Shown: positions 37,215 to 47,409 of the stretch, in pieces
Layout of the letters: each line of letters opens with the position of its first letter
How positions within the stretch are numbered: position 1 is the stretch's first letter
Source of the DNA: Kitasatospora sp. A2-31
GTDB lineage: Bacteria > Actinomycetota > Actinomycetes > Streptomycetales > Streptomycetaceae
Length of the DNA stretch: 64,000 nt
Reading direction: 5' to 3'
NCBI RefSeq assembly: GCF_022288725.1
Contig: NZ_JAKNTA010000003.1
Coordinates: forward strand, 623,738 to 687,737
Translations under genes and position numbers: made by a program
The notes under the pieces: model-generated
Seen by the model: the letters and a program-made list of their open reading frames with translations, nothing else
What the model was told of the DNA's origin: nothing
Databases searched by the model: none

Positions 37215-38177
37215 ATGAAGAGCCCGCTGCTTGCACTGCCCGGTGCCGTCCCCGCCGAGGGAACCGACGAGGGCGTGGCCGCCCACTACGGCGACATCTT
37301 CCGCGAGCAGCGCAACCTCGCGCAGGGCGCGGGCTTCGTGGACCTCTCGCACCGCGGCGTCGTCACCGTCACCGGTGAGGACCGGCTCAGCTGGTTGCAC
37401 CTGCTGCTCACCCAGCACGTCAGCGCGTTGCCGCCGCAGCAGGCCACCGAGGCGCTGGTGCTCTCCCCGAACGGGCACGTCGAGCACGCGCTCTACCTGG
37501 TCGACGACGGCACCACCACCTGGGCCCACGTCGAGCCGGGCACCGAACGGGCGCTGGTCGGCTACCTGGAGAGCATGAAGTTCTTCTACCGGGTCGAGGT
37601 GGCGGACGCGACCGCCGACTACGCGGTGGTGCACCTGCCGGCCGGCTCCACCGCCCCGGCGGACGGCGCGGCGGCGGTGCGCGAGCTGCCGTACGGGCGG
37701 GACCTCTTCCTGCCGCGCGCCGAGCTGGAGGAACTGACCGCGGGCTACGGCCCGGCGGCGGGGGTCTGGGCGTACGAGGCGCTGCGGATCGAGGGCCACC
37801 GGCCGCGGCTGGGCTTCGAGACCGACCACCGGACCATTCCGCACGAGGTGGACTGGCTGGCGACCGCCGTGCACCTGCAGAAGGGCTGCTACCGCGGCCA
37901 GGAGACGGTCGCCCGGGTGCACAACCTGGGCCGTCCGCCGCGCCGGCTGGTCTTCCTGCACCTGGACGGCACCGAGGAGGTGCTGCCTCCGCACGGGACG
38001 GAGGTGCGGCTCGCCTCGGACCCGGACGGCCGGGCGCTGGGCTTCGTGACGTCCTCGGCGCGCCACCACGAGCTGGGGCCGATCGCGCTGGCGATCGTCA
38101 AGCGGAACGTGCCGGTGGACGCGGTGCTGCTGGCCGGGACGGTGCCCGGGACGCAGGACGTGATCGTCCCGCAGTAG
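37215..38177 (+). CDS. Folate-binding YgfZ/GcvT-like protein
   Basis: 320 residues with the GcvT fold and the diagnostic motif KGCYRGQETVARV (Cys225). YgfZ-type proteins bind folate and help assembly or repair of some Fe-S enzymes. ATG 37215 starts 11 bp after nur. The N-terminal RGVVTVTGEDRLSWLHLLLTQ is typical of the family. No Fe-S assembly genes are nearby. Confidence 0.9.
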   Translation: MKSPLLALPGAVPAEGTDEGVAAHYGDIFREQRNLAQGAGFVDLSHRGVVTVTGEDRLSWLHLLLTQHVSALPPQQATEALVLSPNGHVEHALYLVDDGTTTWAHVEPGTERALVGYLESMKFFYRVEVADATADYAVVHLPAGSTAPADGAAAVRELPYGRDLFLPRAELEELTAGYGPAAGVWAYEALRIEGHRPRLGFETDHRTIPHEVDWLATAVHLQKGCYRGQETVARVHNLGRPPRRLVFLHLDGTEEVLPPHGTEVRLASDPDGRALGFVTSSARHHELGPIALAIVKRNVPVDAVLLAGTVPGTQDVIVPQ

Positions 38178-38217
38178 GTCCGGGGTCGCCCGCGCCCGTG
38201 GCCGCGGCCAACAGGCC

Positions 38218-38658
38218 TCAGACCTCGACGAGCACGGTGAACGGGCCGTCGTTCACCAGGGCGACCTGCATGTCCGCGCCGAACCGGCCGGTCTCCACCT
38301 TGGCGCCGAGCGCGCGCAGCTGGGCGACGACCTCGTCGACCAGCGGTTCGGCGACCGGGCCGGGCGCGGCGGCGTTCCAGGTGGGGCGGCGGCCCTTGCG
38401 GGCGTCGCCGTAGAGCGTGAACTGGCTGATCACCAGCAGCGGTGCGGCCAGGTCGGAGCAGGACTGCTCGACGCCGTTCTCGTCGGCCTCCAGCAGCCGC
38501 AGGGTCCAGAGCTTGCGGGCCAGCTGGGCCGCCTTGGCGGGGGTGTCGTCGTGCGTGACACCGACCAGGACGCAGAGCCCGGGCCCCTCGATCGCACCGA
38601 CGGTCTCGCCGGCCACCGTCACCCGGGCCTCGGTCACACGCTGAACCACTGCTCGCAT
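38218..38658 (-). CDS. dtd: D-aminoacyl-tRNA deacylase
   Basis: 146 residues. Both active-site motifs are present: [15 protein letters not shown] and [10 protein letters not shown] (with the chirality-determining Gly-Pro). The enzyme removes D-amino acids and mischarged glycine from tRNA, as a dimer. ATG 38658; it converges with the ygfZ-like gene (40 bp between stops). Confidence 0.95.
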   Translation of the reverse strand: MRAVVQRVTEARVTVAGETVGAIEGPGLCVLVGVTHDDTPAKAAQLARKLWTLRLLEADENGVEQSCSDLAAPLLVISQFTLYGDARKGRRPTWNAAAPGPVAEPLVDEVVAQLRALGAKVETGRFGADMQVALVNDGPFTVLVEV

Positions 38659-39237
38659 GCGGCCATTGTGCCGGAGCCGGACCGCCCCGCCGTACGGCCC
38701 CCGGCCGCTTCCGCGCAACGGTGCGGCGCTTCCGCGGCGGCCTCGCGAGGCCGTCCGCCCCCGCTTGCGGCACGGCGCCCGGATGCCCCGGAGGGGGCGC
38801 GCGATGATGCGGTACGCGCCGGACGGTGTGCGCCCGCGCTCGGTCTGGCGCTGATCCCGCCGCGGAATGCCCCGGTCATATCAGCCACCCCCGTTCGCCA
38901 GGGGGCCGTTCGGGTGCACGGGCGGTGCACGGGCGCCGGGCGGGGTGGCACCCTGGGGCCGTACCAGGGGTCCGGGGCGTCAAGGTCCGCCGCGTCGGGC
39001 CCGGTTCGGCCGGGCGGCCGGTTCGGTGGATCGGGTGTTCGAGCGGTGTCGCCCCGGCGGGTGGTGCCGGCCGGGGGCGGGAACCATCGGGGGCGCCCGG
39101 GCGTGCCATCGCACGACCCGTCCATCGGCGGGCGGCCGCGACGGGCGCGCGACGGCCGCCCGGGAACGGGCCGGACCGGCGGCAGGCGACGGGGTGCCGC
39201 GAGCGGGCGGGATCGGACGACGGCAGGTGGTTGGTTG
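38659..39237. other. Intergenic region between dtd and the rsiG-like gene
   Basis: 579 bp between divergent genes. Very GC-rich, open frames in every direction but no family-like sequence and no consistent third-position pattern. I see no RNA gene or strong hairpin. It should contain the promoters of both flanking genes. Confidence 0.4.
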
Positions 39238-39930
39238 ATGGACGCGAGCAGTGCGGAACAGGACCGGTACGGGCGGGCCCCCGGGGGCGCGGAGCCGGCG
39301 GGGGACTTCGCCGCCCCGGTCCGGCCGGGAGACGTCCCCGGCCCGCCGGCCGGCCGGGCACCGGCGGACGGCCCGGCGGCGGACCGCGCTGCGGACCGCG
39401 CGGCGGAGCCCGACCTGGAGGGGCTCGGCCTGGACCAGCTGCGGACCCTGCGCCGGGAGACCCTGGAGCAGGAGGCCGACCTCTCCTACCTGCGGCGCCT
39501 GCTGCACGGACGGATGGACATCCTGCGGGCCGAGCTGGACCGCCGCCCCGGTTCCTCGGTCCTGGTGCCGGCGGGGGCCGAGGGCGCCCCGGCCGGGGCG
39601 CTGCTGGACCGGCTGCCGGCCATCCTCACCGACGCCCCCTCCACCGTGCGGCGCTCCGCCCGGCACGTCACCGTGGGGCCGCCGCGCGGCCTCCAGTCGC
39701 AGGTGGAGGCGGACGCGCTGATGGGCGACGTCCAGCTGGCCGACCTGGCCGCGCACCCGGCGGAGGAGCTGCTCGCGGCGCTGGACCGGCTCCGGGCGCA
39801 CGAGCGGGAGGTGTCCGGCCGCCGGCAGCTGCTGCTGCGGACGGCGGACGGCTGCAGTGCGGAAATCACCCGCAGGTACCGTGATGGGGAAGCACGGGTC
39901 GACGACCTGCTCGCGGGCGGCCCGCTCTGA
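39238..39930 (+). CDS. rsiG: RsiG-like c-di-GMP-dependent anti-sigma factor
   Basis: 230 residues. After a disordered N-terminus it has two antiparallel coiled-coil helices carrying RsiG-type motifs E-X3-S-X2-R-X3-Q-X3-D: first EADLSYLRRLLHGRMD (His where Gln is usual), second EREVSGRRQLLLRTAD (Leu in that place). In Streptomyces RsiG binds c-di-GMP through these motifs and sequesters the sporulation sigma factor WhiG. ATG 39238 has a weak ribosome site. The identification rests on the motif pair and the domain layout. Confidence 0.82.
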   Translation: MDASSAEQDRYGRAPGGAEPAGDFAAPVRPGDVPGPPAGRAPADGPAADRAADRAAEPDLEGLGLDQLRTLRRETLEQEADLSYLRRLLHGRMDILRAELDRRPGSSVLVPAGAEGAPAGALLDRLPAILTDAPSTVRRSARHVTVGPPRGLQSQVEADALMGDVQLADLAAHPAEELLAALDRLRAHEREVSGRRQLLLRTADGCSAEITRRYRDGEARVDDLLAGGPL

Positions 39931-40007
39931 CCGGGTGAGGCACCCCGGGGGCGGGGGCGGGCCCGGGCTCGCCCCCGGTCCACCCTCACCCCCGGAAGGC
40001 CTCCGCC

Positions 40008-40967
40008 ATGACCGACTCCGCAGCCCTGCCCGTCCTCGCCGAGGTCATACGGTCGGGCTTCACCGAGGGCCGGCACCACGGTTCGCTGGTGCTGCTCGCC
40101 GCCGACGGCTCGGTGGAGTTCGCGCTCGGCTCGCCGGACGCGCCGGTCTTCCCGCGGTCGTGCGCCAAGCCGTTCCAGGCGGTGGCCACCCTGCGGGCGG
40201 GGCTGGAGATCGAGGGCGAGCTGCTGGCACTGGCGGCCTCCAGCCACTCTGCGGAAACGTTCCACCAGGACGGTGTCCGGCGGATCCTGGCCGGCGCCGG
40301 GCTGGACGAGTCCGCCCTGCGGACCCCGGCGGACCTCCCGCTGGACGAGGCCGAGGCCGAGCGGCACCTGCGCTCCGGCGGCGAGCGGGCGCCGATCCTG
40401 ATGGACTGTTCCGGCAAGCACGCCGGCTGGCTGGCCGCCTGCGTCGCCAACGGCTGGCCCACCGAGACCTACCTGGACCCGGCCCACCCGGTCCAGCGGC
40501 TGGCCGGCGAGGCCCTGCAGGAGGCCACCGGCGAGCCGGTCGCGCACGCCGGCGTGGACGGCTGTGGCGCGCCGCTGCTGGCCGTCACGCTGACCGGCCT
40601 GGCCCGCGGCTACCGCGCGCTGCTGCGGGCCGAGGAGGGCACCCCGCAGCGCCGGGTCGCGGACGCGATGCGGGCGCACCCCGAGTACGTGGCGGGCACC
40701 CGCCGGGCCGACACCTGGCTGATGCGGGCGGTGCCGGGCGCGCTCTCCAAGATGGGGGCCGAGGCGGTGCAGGTGGTGGCGCTGCCGGACGGCCGGGCGC
40801 TCGCCTTCAAGATCGACGACGGCGCCGAGCGGGCCCGTGGGCCGGTCCTGGCGGCCGCGCTGCGCCGGCTGGGCGTGACGGCGGCGGACGGCACGCTGGA
40901 GCGGATCGGCGCCGCGCCGCTGCTCGGCGGCGGGGTGCCGGTGGGCGAGGTCCGCGCCGCGTTCTGA
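40008..40967 (+). CDS. Asparaginase (class 3, ReAV-like)
   Basis: 319 residues with the family blocks SCAKPFQAVA, SSHSAETFHQ, LMDCSGKHAGWLAAC and VDGCGAPLLAVT; the last two carry the Cys and Ser-Lys pair of the Rhizobium etli AspII-type active site. It hydrolyses L-asparagine to aspartate and ammonia, in the cytosol (no signal peptide). ATG 40008 follows GGAAGG. It is a separate unit, 77 bp after rsiG. Confidence 0.88.
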   Translation: MTDSAALPVLAEVIRSGFTEGRHHGSLVLLAADGSVEFALGSPDAPVFPRSCAKPFQAVATLRAGLEIEGELLALAASSHSAETFHQDGVRRILAGAGLDESALRTPADLPLDEAEAERHLRSGGERAPILMDCSGKHAGWLAACVANGWPTETYLDPAHPVQRLAGEALQEATGEPVAHAGVDGCGAPLLAVTLTGLARGYRALLRAEEGTPQRRVADAMRAHPEYVAGTRRADTWLMRAVPGALSKMGAEAVQVVALPDGRALAFKIDDGAERARGPVLAAALRRLGVTAADGTLERIGAAPLLGGGVPVGEVRAAF

Positions 40968-41056
40968 GCCGCCCTGGCCGGCTGCCCCCGGAGTGCGGAC
41001 CGCCCGGACGCGGTGCACGGTGGACCGGGGGCCGTCGCACAGCTGAGGGAGTGGTC

Positions 41057-41272
41057 ATGAGCGAGCACGTGTACCGGGTGACCGAGATCGTCGGGTCCTC
41101 GACCGAGTCCATCGACGCGGCCGTCCGCAACGGGGTCGAGCGGGCGTCCCGGACGCTGCGCAACCTCGACTGGTTCGAGGTGACGCAGGTCCGGGGCCAC
41201 CTCGCGGACGGCCGGATCCAGCACTTCCAGGTCGGCCTGAAGATCGGCTTCCGGCTGGACGACGAGGCCTGA
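41057..41272 (+). CDS. Dodecin (flavin-binding)
   Basis: 71 residues, the complete dodecin: YRVTEIVGSSTESIDAAVRN, LDWFEVTQVRGHL (flavin-stacking Trp) and QVGLKIGFRLD. Forms hollow dodecamers that store FMN/FAD or CoA. ATG 41057 with GAGGGAG upstream. Confidence 0.95.
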   Translation: MSEHVYRVTEIVGSSTESIDAAVRNGVERASRTLRNLDWFEVTQVRGHLADGRIQHFQVGLKIGFRLDDEA

Positions 41273-41507
41273 CCCCGCCGCGGCGGTCGAGCCGTGACGG
41301 CGGGCGCCCGCCGTCACCCGCGCTCCGGCAGCACCGGCGGGAGGCCGGTGCGCGGGTGCGGCAGCACCTCCACCGGGTTGCCCTGCCCCTCGCGCCGGCG
41401 GACTCGCGCCACGACCTGACCCCGCGCCACGACCTGACCACCCGAAGCCACGACCTGCCGGATGCCGTCGGGGTGTCGGCGAACCGGCCCGGCGCCGGGA
41501 ACGGCGA

Positions 41508-41544
41508 AGGCCGGGGCCGCGGACTGCTCCGCGGACCCCGGCCT
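41508..41544. terminator. Hairpin between dodecin and ppa
   Basis: AGGCCGGGG-based stem of 16 pairs with one bulge (41508-41523 with 41528-41544), loop CTGC, between convergent genes; it could serve both strands. The rest of 41273-41600 holds three imperfect copies of GCCACGACCTG (about 41409-41460) and no gene. Confidence 0.7.
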
Positions 41545-41600
41545 CCGACTGCCTCGACCTACCTCGAACGGCCCTGGGCGAACGAGATCGGCACGACGGC

Positions 41601-42092
41601 TCAGTGACCGCCCTGCTCCGCCAGGCGCTTGATCGACGCGGTGACCTCGGCCTCGGCCTCGGCGCGGCCGACCCAGTTGGCACCCTCGACCGACTTGCCG
41701 GGCTCCAGGTCCTTGTAGACCTCGAAGAAGTGCTGGATCTCCAGGCGGTCGAACTCCGACACGTGGTGGATGTCCCGCAGGTGCTCCCAGCGCGGGTCGG
41801 TCGCCGGGACGCAGAGCAGCTTGTCGTCGCCGCCGGCCTCGTCCGTCATCTGGAACATGCCGATCGCGCGGCACTTGATCAGGCAGCCGGGGAAGGTCGG
41901 CTCGTCCAGGATGACCAGCGCGTCCAGCGGGTCGCCGTCCTCGCCGAGCGTGCCCTCGACGTAGCCGTAGTCGGCCGGGTAGCGGGTCGAGGTGAAGAGC
42001 ATCCGGTCGAGCCGCAGACGGCCGGTCTCGTGGTCGACCTCGTACTTGTTACGAGAGCCCTTCGGGATTTCGATAAGGACGTCGAACTCCAA
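41601..42092 (-). CDS. ppa: Inorganic pyrophosphatase
   Basis: Family I soluble pyrophosphatase. The metal site [12 protein letters not shown] and the block [19 protein letters not shown] are intact. It hydrolyses pyrophosphate to phosphate. I chose TTG 42092 (163 residues, [12 protein letters not shown]) because GGAGGA stands 5 bp before it and homologues begin MEFDV; a TTG at 42104 would lie on the ribosome site itself. It is divergent from the dacB-type gene 49 bp away. Confidence 0.93.
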   Translation of the reverse strand: MEFDVLIEIPKGSRNKYEVDHETGRLRLDRMLFTSTRYPADYGYVEGTLGEDGDPLDALVILDEPTFPGCLIKCRAIGMFQMTDEAGGDDKLLCVPATDPRWEHLRDIHHVSEFDRLEIQHFFEVYKDLEPGKSVEGANWVGRAEAEAEVTASIKRLAEQGGH

Positions 42093-42141
42093 CGCTTCCT
42101 CCAAGGTAGGGACTGACAGAATCCAAGTGTCTCCTACGGGA

Positions 42142-43797
42142 GTGAGTGCTCAGGAAAGGGGCCGGTCGGTGGGTGCAGGGGTCGGGGCGGGACGCCGCCG
42201 CAGGGGGACGGCCGTCGGGCTGTTCGGGGTGGCGCTGCTGGTCGCCGGTACGGTCCTGACCTCGGGTGGTGGTGCGTACGCGCAGCCGTCCCCGTCGCCC
42301 GGCGGGCACAGCGCGGGCCATGACGAGGAGGACGACCGGGCCGGCAGAACCGGCGAGAACGGCGACAACAAGGGGGGCAACGGCAAGGGCAAGGGGCGCA
42401 CGGGCGCCACCGAGACGCCCCACCCGACCGGGACGCCCTCCGCCGCCCGGACCCCCTCGGCCGGATCCTCCGCCCCGGCCTCCTCCGCGGCCTCCCCGGG
42501 CGCCGCGCGCCCGGCGCCCGGTGCCGGCGCCGTCCTGGCGCTGGCCGAGGCCGGCCCGACCACCGGCCTGCCGACCGCCCAGGGGCTCCAGCAGGCGCTC
42601 GCTTCCGCGCTCGGCGACAAGAACCTCGGCACCGTCAGCTTCGCGGTCGCCGACGCCGCCGGTGGCCAACTCCTCTACGGCTCGGGCGAGAACACCCCGG
42701 CGACGCCCGCCTCCACCACCAAGCTGGCGACCTCGGTCGCCGCGCTCTCGCTGATCCCGGCCGACACCCGGCTGACCACCCGGGTCGTCAAGGGCGTGGG
42801 TCCCGGCGAGATCACCCTGGTGGGTGGCGGTGACCCGACCCTCACCGCGCTGCCCGCCGACCAGGTGCAGATCGGCGGCCTGCCCGCCGACGCCGACACC
42901 GCCCCCGCCTCGCTGGACGCGCTCGCCCGGCAGACCGCGGCGGCGCTCAAGGCCGCCGGCACCACCGCGGTCAAGCTCGACTACGACCTCTCGCTCTACT
43001 CCGGGAACCCGCAGCACAAGAACCACGACGCCGAGAACATCGCGCTGGTCACCCCCCTGATGGTGGACGAGGGCAAGGTCGACCCGAAGAGCCGGGAGGA
43101 CGCCCCGCCCCGCGTGGCCGACCCGGCCGGGCAGGCCGCCGAGGCCTTCGCCGCGCTGCTCAGGGCCCAGGGCATCACCGTCGAGGGCAAGGCCAGGCCC
43201 GCAGCCGCCCCGGCGGCCCCCACCGCGCCGGTCCTCGGCCGGGTCGACTCGCCGACCGTCGCCAGGCTGGTCGAGCGGCTGCTCACCACCTCGGACAACA
43301 CCCTCGCCGAGGCGATCGCCCGTCAGGCCGCGATCGCCGCGCACCAGCCGGCCAGCTTCGAGGGCGCGGCCACCGCCGTCACCCAGGAGCTCGCCCGGCT
43401 GGGCGTCCCGATGACCGGTGTGGTGCTCAACGACGGGAGCGGGCTGCACCCGGGCAACGCGATCCCGCCGGCCGTCCTGGTCCACCTGCTGGCGCTGGCC
43501 GCCTCCGAGCAGCACCCGGCACTGCGCCCGGTGCTCACCGGCCTGCCGATCGCCGGGTTCACCGGCACCCTCGGCAAGCGGTTCGGCTCCGGCTCGGGTG
43601 CGGTCGACGCGGCCGGCCTGGTCCGGGCCAAGACCGGCAGCCTCAGCGGCGTCAACACCCTGGCCGGCACGGTGGTGGACGGCGAGGGCCGGCTGCTGGT
43701 GTTCGCCGTGATGACGAAGACCACCGCCCCCGCCGACACCGCCCGCGCCGCCATGGACCGCGTGGTGGCCCGGATCGCCGCCTGTGGCTGCCACTGA
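42142..43797 (+). CDS. dacB: D-Ala-D-Ala carboxypeptidase (PBP4 type)
   Basis: 551 residues. N-terminal membrane/signal segment (about 23-45), a Pro/Ser/Thr-rich linker to about 130, then the PBP4-type transpeptidase fold: SxxK as ASTTKLAT (Ser191, Lys194), SxN as TSDNTLAE (Ser384) and KTG as RAKTGSLSG (Lys497). A large insertion between SxxK and SxN is typical of class C PBPs. It trims or cuts peptidoglycan peptides outside the cell. GTG 42142. Confidence 0.92.
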   Translation: MSAQERGRSVGAGVGAGRRRRGTAVGLFGVALLVAGTVLTSGGGAYAQPSPSPGGHSAGHDEEDDRAGRTGENGDNKGGNGKGKGRTGATETPHPTGTPSAARTPSAGSSAPASSAASPGAARPAPGAGAVLALAEAGPTTGLPTAQGLQQALASALGDKNLGTVSFAVADAAGGQLLYGSGENTPATPASTTKLATSVAALSLIPADTRLTTRVVKGVGPGEITLVGGGDPTLTALPADQVQIGGLPADADTAPASLDALARQTAAALKAAGTTAVKLDYDLSLYSGNPQHKNHDAENIALVTPLMVDEGKVDPKSREDAPPRVADPAGQAAEAFAALLRAQGITVEGKARPAAAPAAPTAPVLGRVDSPTVARLVERLLTTSDNTLAEAIARQAAIAAHQPASFEGAATAVTQELARLGVPMTGVVLNDGSGLHPGNAIPPAVLVHLLALAASEQHPALRPVLTGLPIAGFTGTLGKRFGSGSGAVDAAGLVRAKTGSLSGVNTLAGTVVDGEGRLLVFAVMTKTTAPADTARAAMDRVVARIAACGCH

Positions 43798-43926
43798 CCG
43801 GCTGTCGCGCCGTCGGCGCCCCGCGGGCCCGCGGGGAGGCGTCCGCAGGCCCTGGGCGCGGTCCGGTTCGCGGGCCGTTGCCACGGGTGGCTCCCCTCGA
43901 TGGGTCCGAGCACGTACGGTGAGGGC

Positions 43927-45108
43927 ATGACGAGCGCGAGCGGTGGTGCCGACATGGTCGACTGGAATCTCGCGGTCGCGACCGCGATCAGGCTGGTGCG
44001 GCCGGGGCCGGAGGTGAGCCGCGCGGAAGCGGCGGCCGTGGTCGCCGAACTGCGCCGGCACGCCCTGGAGGCCGAGGAGCACGTCCGGGAGTTCACCGGC
44101 ATGCGCTCCAGCAGCCTCGCCGAGGCCGCCGCGACCCCGGTCCTGATCGTGGACCGCCCCGGCTGGGTGCGGGCCAACGTCGCGGGGTTCCGCACCGTCG
44201 TCCAGCCGCTGGTGGAGAAGCTGCAGGCCCGCCGGGCCAACAGCGCCACCGCCGGCGTCCTGGGCACGGTGGGCGAGAAGGCCACCGGCATCGAGGTGGG
44301 CGCGCTGCTGGCCTTCCTGTCCACCAAGGTGCTCGGCCAGTACGAGACCTTCGCCCCGGCCGAGCCCTCGCTGGAGGCGCCGGACAGCCCGGCAGCGCTC
44401 TTCGACAAGCCCCGGCTCGGTCCCGAGGGGCCCGGCCCCGGCCGGCTGCTGCTGGTGGCGCCGAACATCGTGCACGTCGAGCGCGAGCTGGACGTCGACC
44501 CGGCCGACTTCCGGCTCTGGGTCTGCCTGCACGAGGAGACCCACCGCACCCAGTTCACCGCGGTGCCCTGGCTGCGCGACCACATCCAGTCCGAGGTGCA
44601 GTCCTTCCTCGCCGAGACGGACGTCGACCCGGGGGCCCTGCTGGACCGGCTGCGGGACGCGGTCGGCTCGCTCGGCGGGAGCCTGCCCGGCCTCGGCGGC
44701 CGGGGCGAGTCCGGGCAGCCCGCGACCGGCCTGCTGGAGATCGTCCAGTCGCCCGCCCAGCGCGAGATCCTGGGGCGGCTGACGGCCGTGATGTCGCTGC
44801 TGGAGGGCCACGCGGACGTGGTGATGGACGGAGTCGGCCCGGCGGTGGTGCCGAGCGTGGCGGAGATCCGGGAGAAGTTCCAGCAGCGCCGGGACCGCGG
44901 CGCCAACCGGCTGGACCTGGTGCTGCGCCGGCTGCTCGGCATGGACGCCAAGCTCCGCCAGTACCAGGACGGCGCGGTCTTCGTGCGCGGCGTGGTGGAG
45001 CGGGTCGGCATGGAGGGCTTCAACCGGGTCTGGACCTCGCCGAACACGCTGCCGACCAAGGAGGAGATCCACGACCCCGCCGCCTGGGTCGCCCGCGTGG
45101 GGAGGTGA
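43927..45108 (+). CDS. Zinc-dependent metalloprotease (DUF2342)
   Basis: 393 residues with the zincin motif HEETH (His202 to His206, in WVCLHEETHRTQF) and the downstream SLLEGHADVVMDGVGP segment typical of the DUF2342 / 'coenzyme F420 biosynthesis-associated' family. Soluble, no signal peptide. Substrate unknown; no F420 genes are nearby, so the family label should not be read as function. ATG 43927. Confidence 0.85.
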   Translation: MTSASGGADMVDWNLAVATAIRLVRPGPEVSRAEAAAVVAELRRHALEAEEHVREFTGMRSSSLAEAAATPVLIVDRPGWVRANVAGFRTVVQPLVEKLQARRANSATAGVLGTVGEKATGIEVGALLAFLSTKVLGQYETFAPAEPSLEAPDSPAALFDKPRLGPEGPGPGRLLLVAPNIVHVERELDVDPADFRLWVCLHEETHRTQFTAVPWLRDHIQSEVQSFLAETDVDPGALLDRLRDAVGSLGGSLPGLGGRGESGQPATGLLEIVQSPAQREILGRLTAVMSLLEGHADVVMDGVGPAVVPSVAEIREKFQQRRDRGANRLDLVLRRLLGMDAKLRQYQDGAVFVRGVVERVGMEGFNRVWTSPNTLPTKEEIHDPAAWVARVGR

Positions 45109-45420
45109 CCCGCCCGGACGGGGTGCTCCGCCGGCCCGGAACCGGGCGACGCTCCCGACCGGGCCGGGTCCGGCCCGTCCACCGGTCGGCAGCGGTCAAT
45201 CCCGTTCGTACGAGTGGTCCAGTCGTGCAGATGGCGGGTGAAGATACGTTTCTCCATTCACCCGAACGTGGGACGGTGGTCGTACCGGTGGCGCGGGTGG
45301 CGTAGCGGGTGCCTCCTTTCTGCCACCATCTGTGAGCGCCCGGTAACACGGTGCACACAGATGCGCGGTCCCCGCCGCGCCCACCGCCGTCCCGTCCCCT
45401 CCGCCAAGGAGCCGTCCGCC
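45109..45420. other. Intergenic region before tilS
   Basis: 312 bp with the tilS-hpt-ftsH-folE promoter region. Inverted repeat CGGGTGAA / TTCACCCG (45235-45242 and 45257-45264, 14-nt spacer) could be an operator. No gene seen. Confidence 0.4.
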
Positions 45421-46548
45421 GTGGGCCCACACCCCGCAGTCGCCGCGATACGCCTGGCCGTACGCCGCACGCTGACCGACCTCGCCGCCGAGGCCGGCAC
45501 CGCCTTCACCGCGCCCGTGCGCGAGCCCCGTGAGCGCCCGACCGGGGCGCCGCTGGTCGGCGCCGCCGCCGGCACCACCCTGATCGGCAACGCCCACCGC
45601 CACCCCTCCGGCCTCCCGCGCACCCCGGCCGCACCCGGCTCGCCGCTGGTCCTGGTCGCCGTCAGCGGCGGTGCGGACTCCATGGCGCTGGCCATCGCGG
45701 CCGCCTTCGAGGCCCCCAAGATCGGTCTGCGGATCGGCGCCGTCACCGTCGATCACGGACTGCAGGACGGTTCCGCGGACCGCGCCGCGCAGGTGGCCGA
45801 GCGGCTCCGCTCGCTCGGGCTCGACCCGGTCGAGGCGATCCCGGTCCGGGTCGGCCGGGCGGGCGGCCCGGAGGCCGCCGCGCGGGACGCCCGCTACGCG
45901 GCGCTGGACGAGGCCGCCGAGCGCCACGGTGCGCTCGCCGTGCTGCTCGGCCACACCCGGGACGACCAGGCCGAGACGGTGCTGCTGGGCCTGGCCCGCG
46001 GTTCCGGCGCCCGCTCGCTGGCGGGCATGCCGGCCCAGAAGGGCCGCTACCGGCGCCCGCTGCTGGAGCTGGACCGGGCGGCCACCCGGCAGGCCTGCTC
46101 CGCCCAGGCGATCCCGGTCTGGGACGACCCGCACAACTGCGACCCGGCCTACACCCGCTCCCGGGTGCGCCACGAGGTGCTGCCGGTGTTGGAGAAGCAC
46201 CTGGGCGGCGGCGTGGTGGAGGCGCTGGCCCGCACCGCCCGGCTGTTCCGCGACGACGCCGACGCGCTCGATCAGTGGGCCTCGCTCGCCGAGCGCGACC
46301 TCCGGACGGGCGAGGGCACCCTGGACGCCGTGAAACTCGCCGAACTGCCCCCCGCGGTGCGCCGCAGGGTGCTGCGCCGGGCCGCGCTGCGGGCGGGCTG
46401 TCCGGCCGGGGACCTCTTCGCGCGCCACCTCGAAACGATCGACCTGCTGGTCACCGGATGGCGCGGCCAGGGGCCGCTGCACCTACCCGGGGGCGTCGAA
46501 GCCACCCGCAGGTGTGGCACGCTGGTCTTTCGGCGGCAGGGCGACTGA
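45421..46548 (+). CDS. tilS: tRNA(Ile)-lysidine synthetase
   Basis: 375 residues. PP-loop SGGADS (Ser82 to Ser87), then [28 protein letters not shown] and the TilS C-terminal domain. The enzyme converts the wobble C of the AUA-reading tRNA-Ile to lysidine using ATP and lysine. GTG 45421 follows AAGGAG (9 bp). The first 75 residues are an actinobacterial extension. It is followed by hpt and ftsH, the common order. Confidence 0.93.
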   Translation: MGPHPAVAAIRLAVRRTLTDLAAEAGTAFTAPVREPRERPTGAPLVGAAAGTTLIGNAHRHPSGLPRTPAAPGSPLVLVAVSGGADSMALAIAAAFEAPKIGLRIGAVTVDHGLQDGSADRAAQVAERLRSLGLDPVEAIPVRVGRAGGPEAAARDARYAALDEAAERHGALAVLLGHTRDDQAETVLLGLARGSGARSLAGMPAQKGRYRRPLLELDRAATRQACSAQAIPVWDDPHNCDPAYTRSRVRHEVLPVLEKHLGGGVVEALARTARLFRDDADALDQWASLAERDLRTGEGTLDAVKLAELPPAVRRRVLRRAALRAGCPAGDLFARHLETIDLLVTGWRGQGPLHLPGGVEATRRCGTLVFRRQGD

Positions 46549-46617
46549 CGGGCAGGCATGCCCGGGGGCGTCGGCCGCCGGCCATCCAGACCCCGAACGT
46601 TTGAGGACGTATCCCCG

Positions 46618-47172
46618 GTGGACCAGAACGACATGGGCGCTGACCTCGCGAAGGTGCTCATCAGCAAGGACGAGATCGACGCCAAGCTCCTGGAGCTGGC
46701 CGAGCGCATCGACCGGGACTACGCAGGCAAGGACCTGCTGATCGTCGGCGTCCTCAAGGGGGCCGTGATGGTCATGGCCGACCTCGCCCGGGCCCTGCAC
46801 TCGCAGGTGACCATGGACTGGATGGCCGTCTCGTCGTACGGGATGGGCACCAAGTCCTCCGGCGTCGTCCGGATCCTCAAGGACCTGGACACCGACATCG
46901 CCGGCCGCGACGTCCTGATCGTCGAGGACATCATCGACTCCGGCCTGACGCTCTCCTGGCTGCTCGGCAACCTGGGCTCGCGCGGACCGGCCTCGCTGGA
47001 GGTCTGCACCCTGCTGCGCAAGCCGGACGCGGCCAAGGTCGAGATCGACGTCAAGTACGTCGGGTTCGACATCCCCAACGAGTTCGTGGTCGGCTACGGC
47101 CTCGACTACGCGGAGAAGCTGCGCAACCTCCCCTTCATCGGGACCCTCGCGCCGCACGTCTACGGCGGCTGA
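46618..47172 (+). CDS. hpt: Hypoxanthine phosphoribosyltransferase
   Basis: 184 residues with the PRPP loop [11 protein letters not shown] (from residue 102) and the purine-binding end [20 protein letters not shown]. Salvages hypoxanthine and guanine. GTG 46618 has TTGAGGA upstream; ATG 46633 is a possible alternative. tilS-hpt-ftsH order is conserved in actinobacteria. Confidence 0.95.
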   Translation: MDQNDMGADLAKVLISKDEIDAKLLELAERIDRDYAGKDLLIVGVLKGAVMVMADLARALHSQVTMDWMAVSSYGMGTKSSGVVRILKDLDTDIAGRDVLIVEDIIDSGLTLSWLLGNLGSRGPASLEVCTLLRKPDAAKVEIDVKYVGFDIPNEFVVGYGLDYAEKLRNLPFIGTLAPHVYGG

Positions 47173-47409
47173 GGCACGGTCCGCGCGCCCCGTTCGGGCT
47201 ACGGGCGGGAACAGTACGTCGTTCCCGCCCGTTGGATCGGGGGGAAATGGAAACATGTCGTGCCGCTGTGCTCCCGCCACTGGCGGGGTGGACTGCGGTA
47301 CGGTCCAATAAACCGCTCTTCACATGAGCACAGACCGGATGCGCCGGTGGCCAAAGCCCCGCGGCGCCGTTGAGTGGCAGGAGGGACGGGGCGGCAACGC
47401 CCCGCATGG

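Noticed and set aside
38826-39884. Open frames covering the dtd-rsiG interval
   Set aside because: Arg/Gly/Ala/Pro-rich translations without motifs; the upstream part lacks a consistent codon pattern and the rest is out of frame with rsiG.
41400-41460. Three imperfect GCCACGACCTG repeats, considered as a CRISPR start
   Set aside because: Spacing is only about 15-25 bp, units are short and imperfect, and no cas genes are near.
42049-45072. 1007-codon minus-strand frame across dacB and the metalloprotease
   Set aside because: Antisense shadow of two well-supported genes; low-complexity translation.
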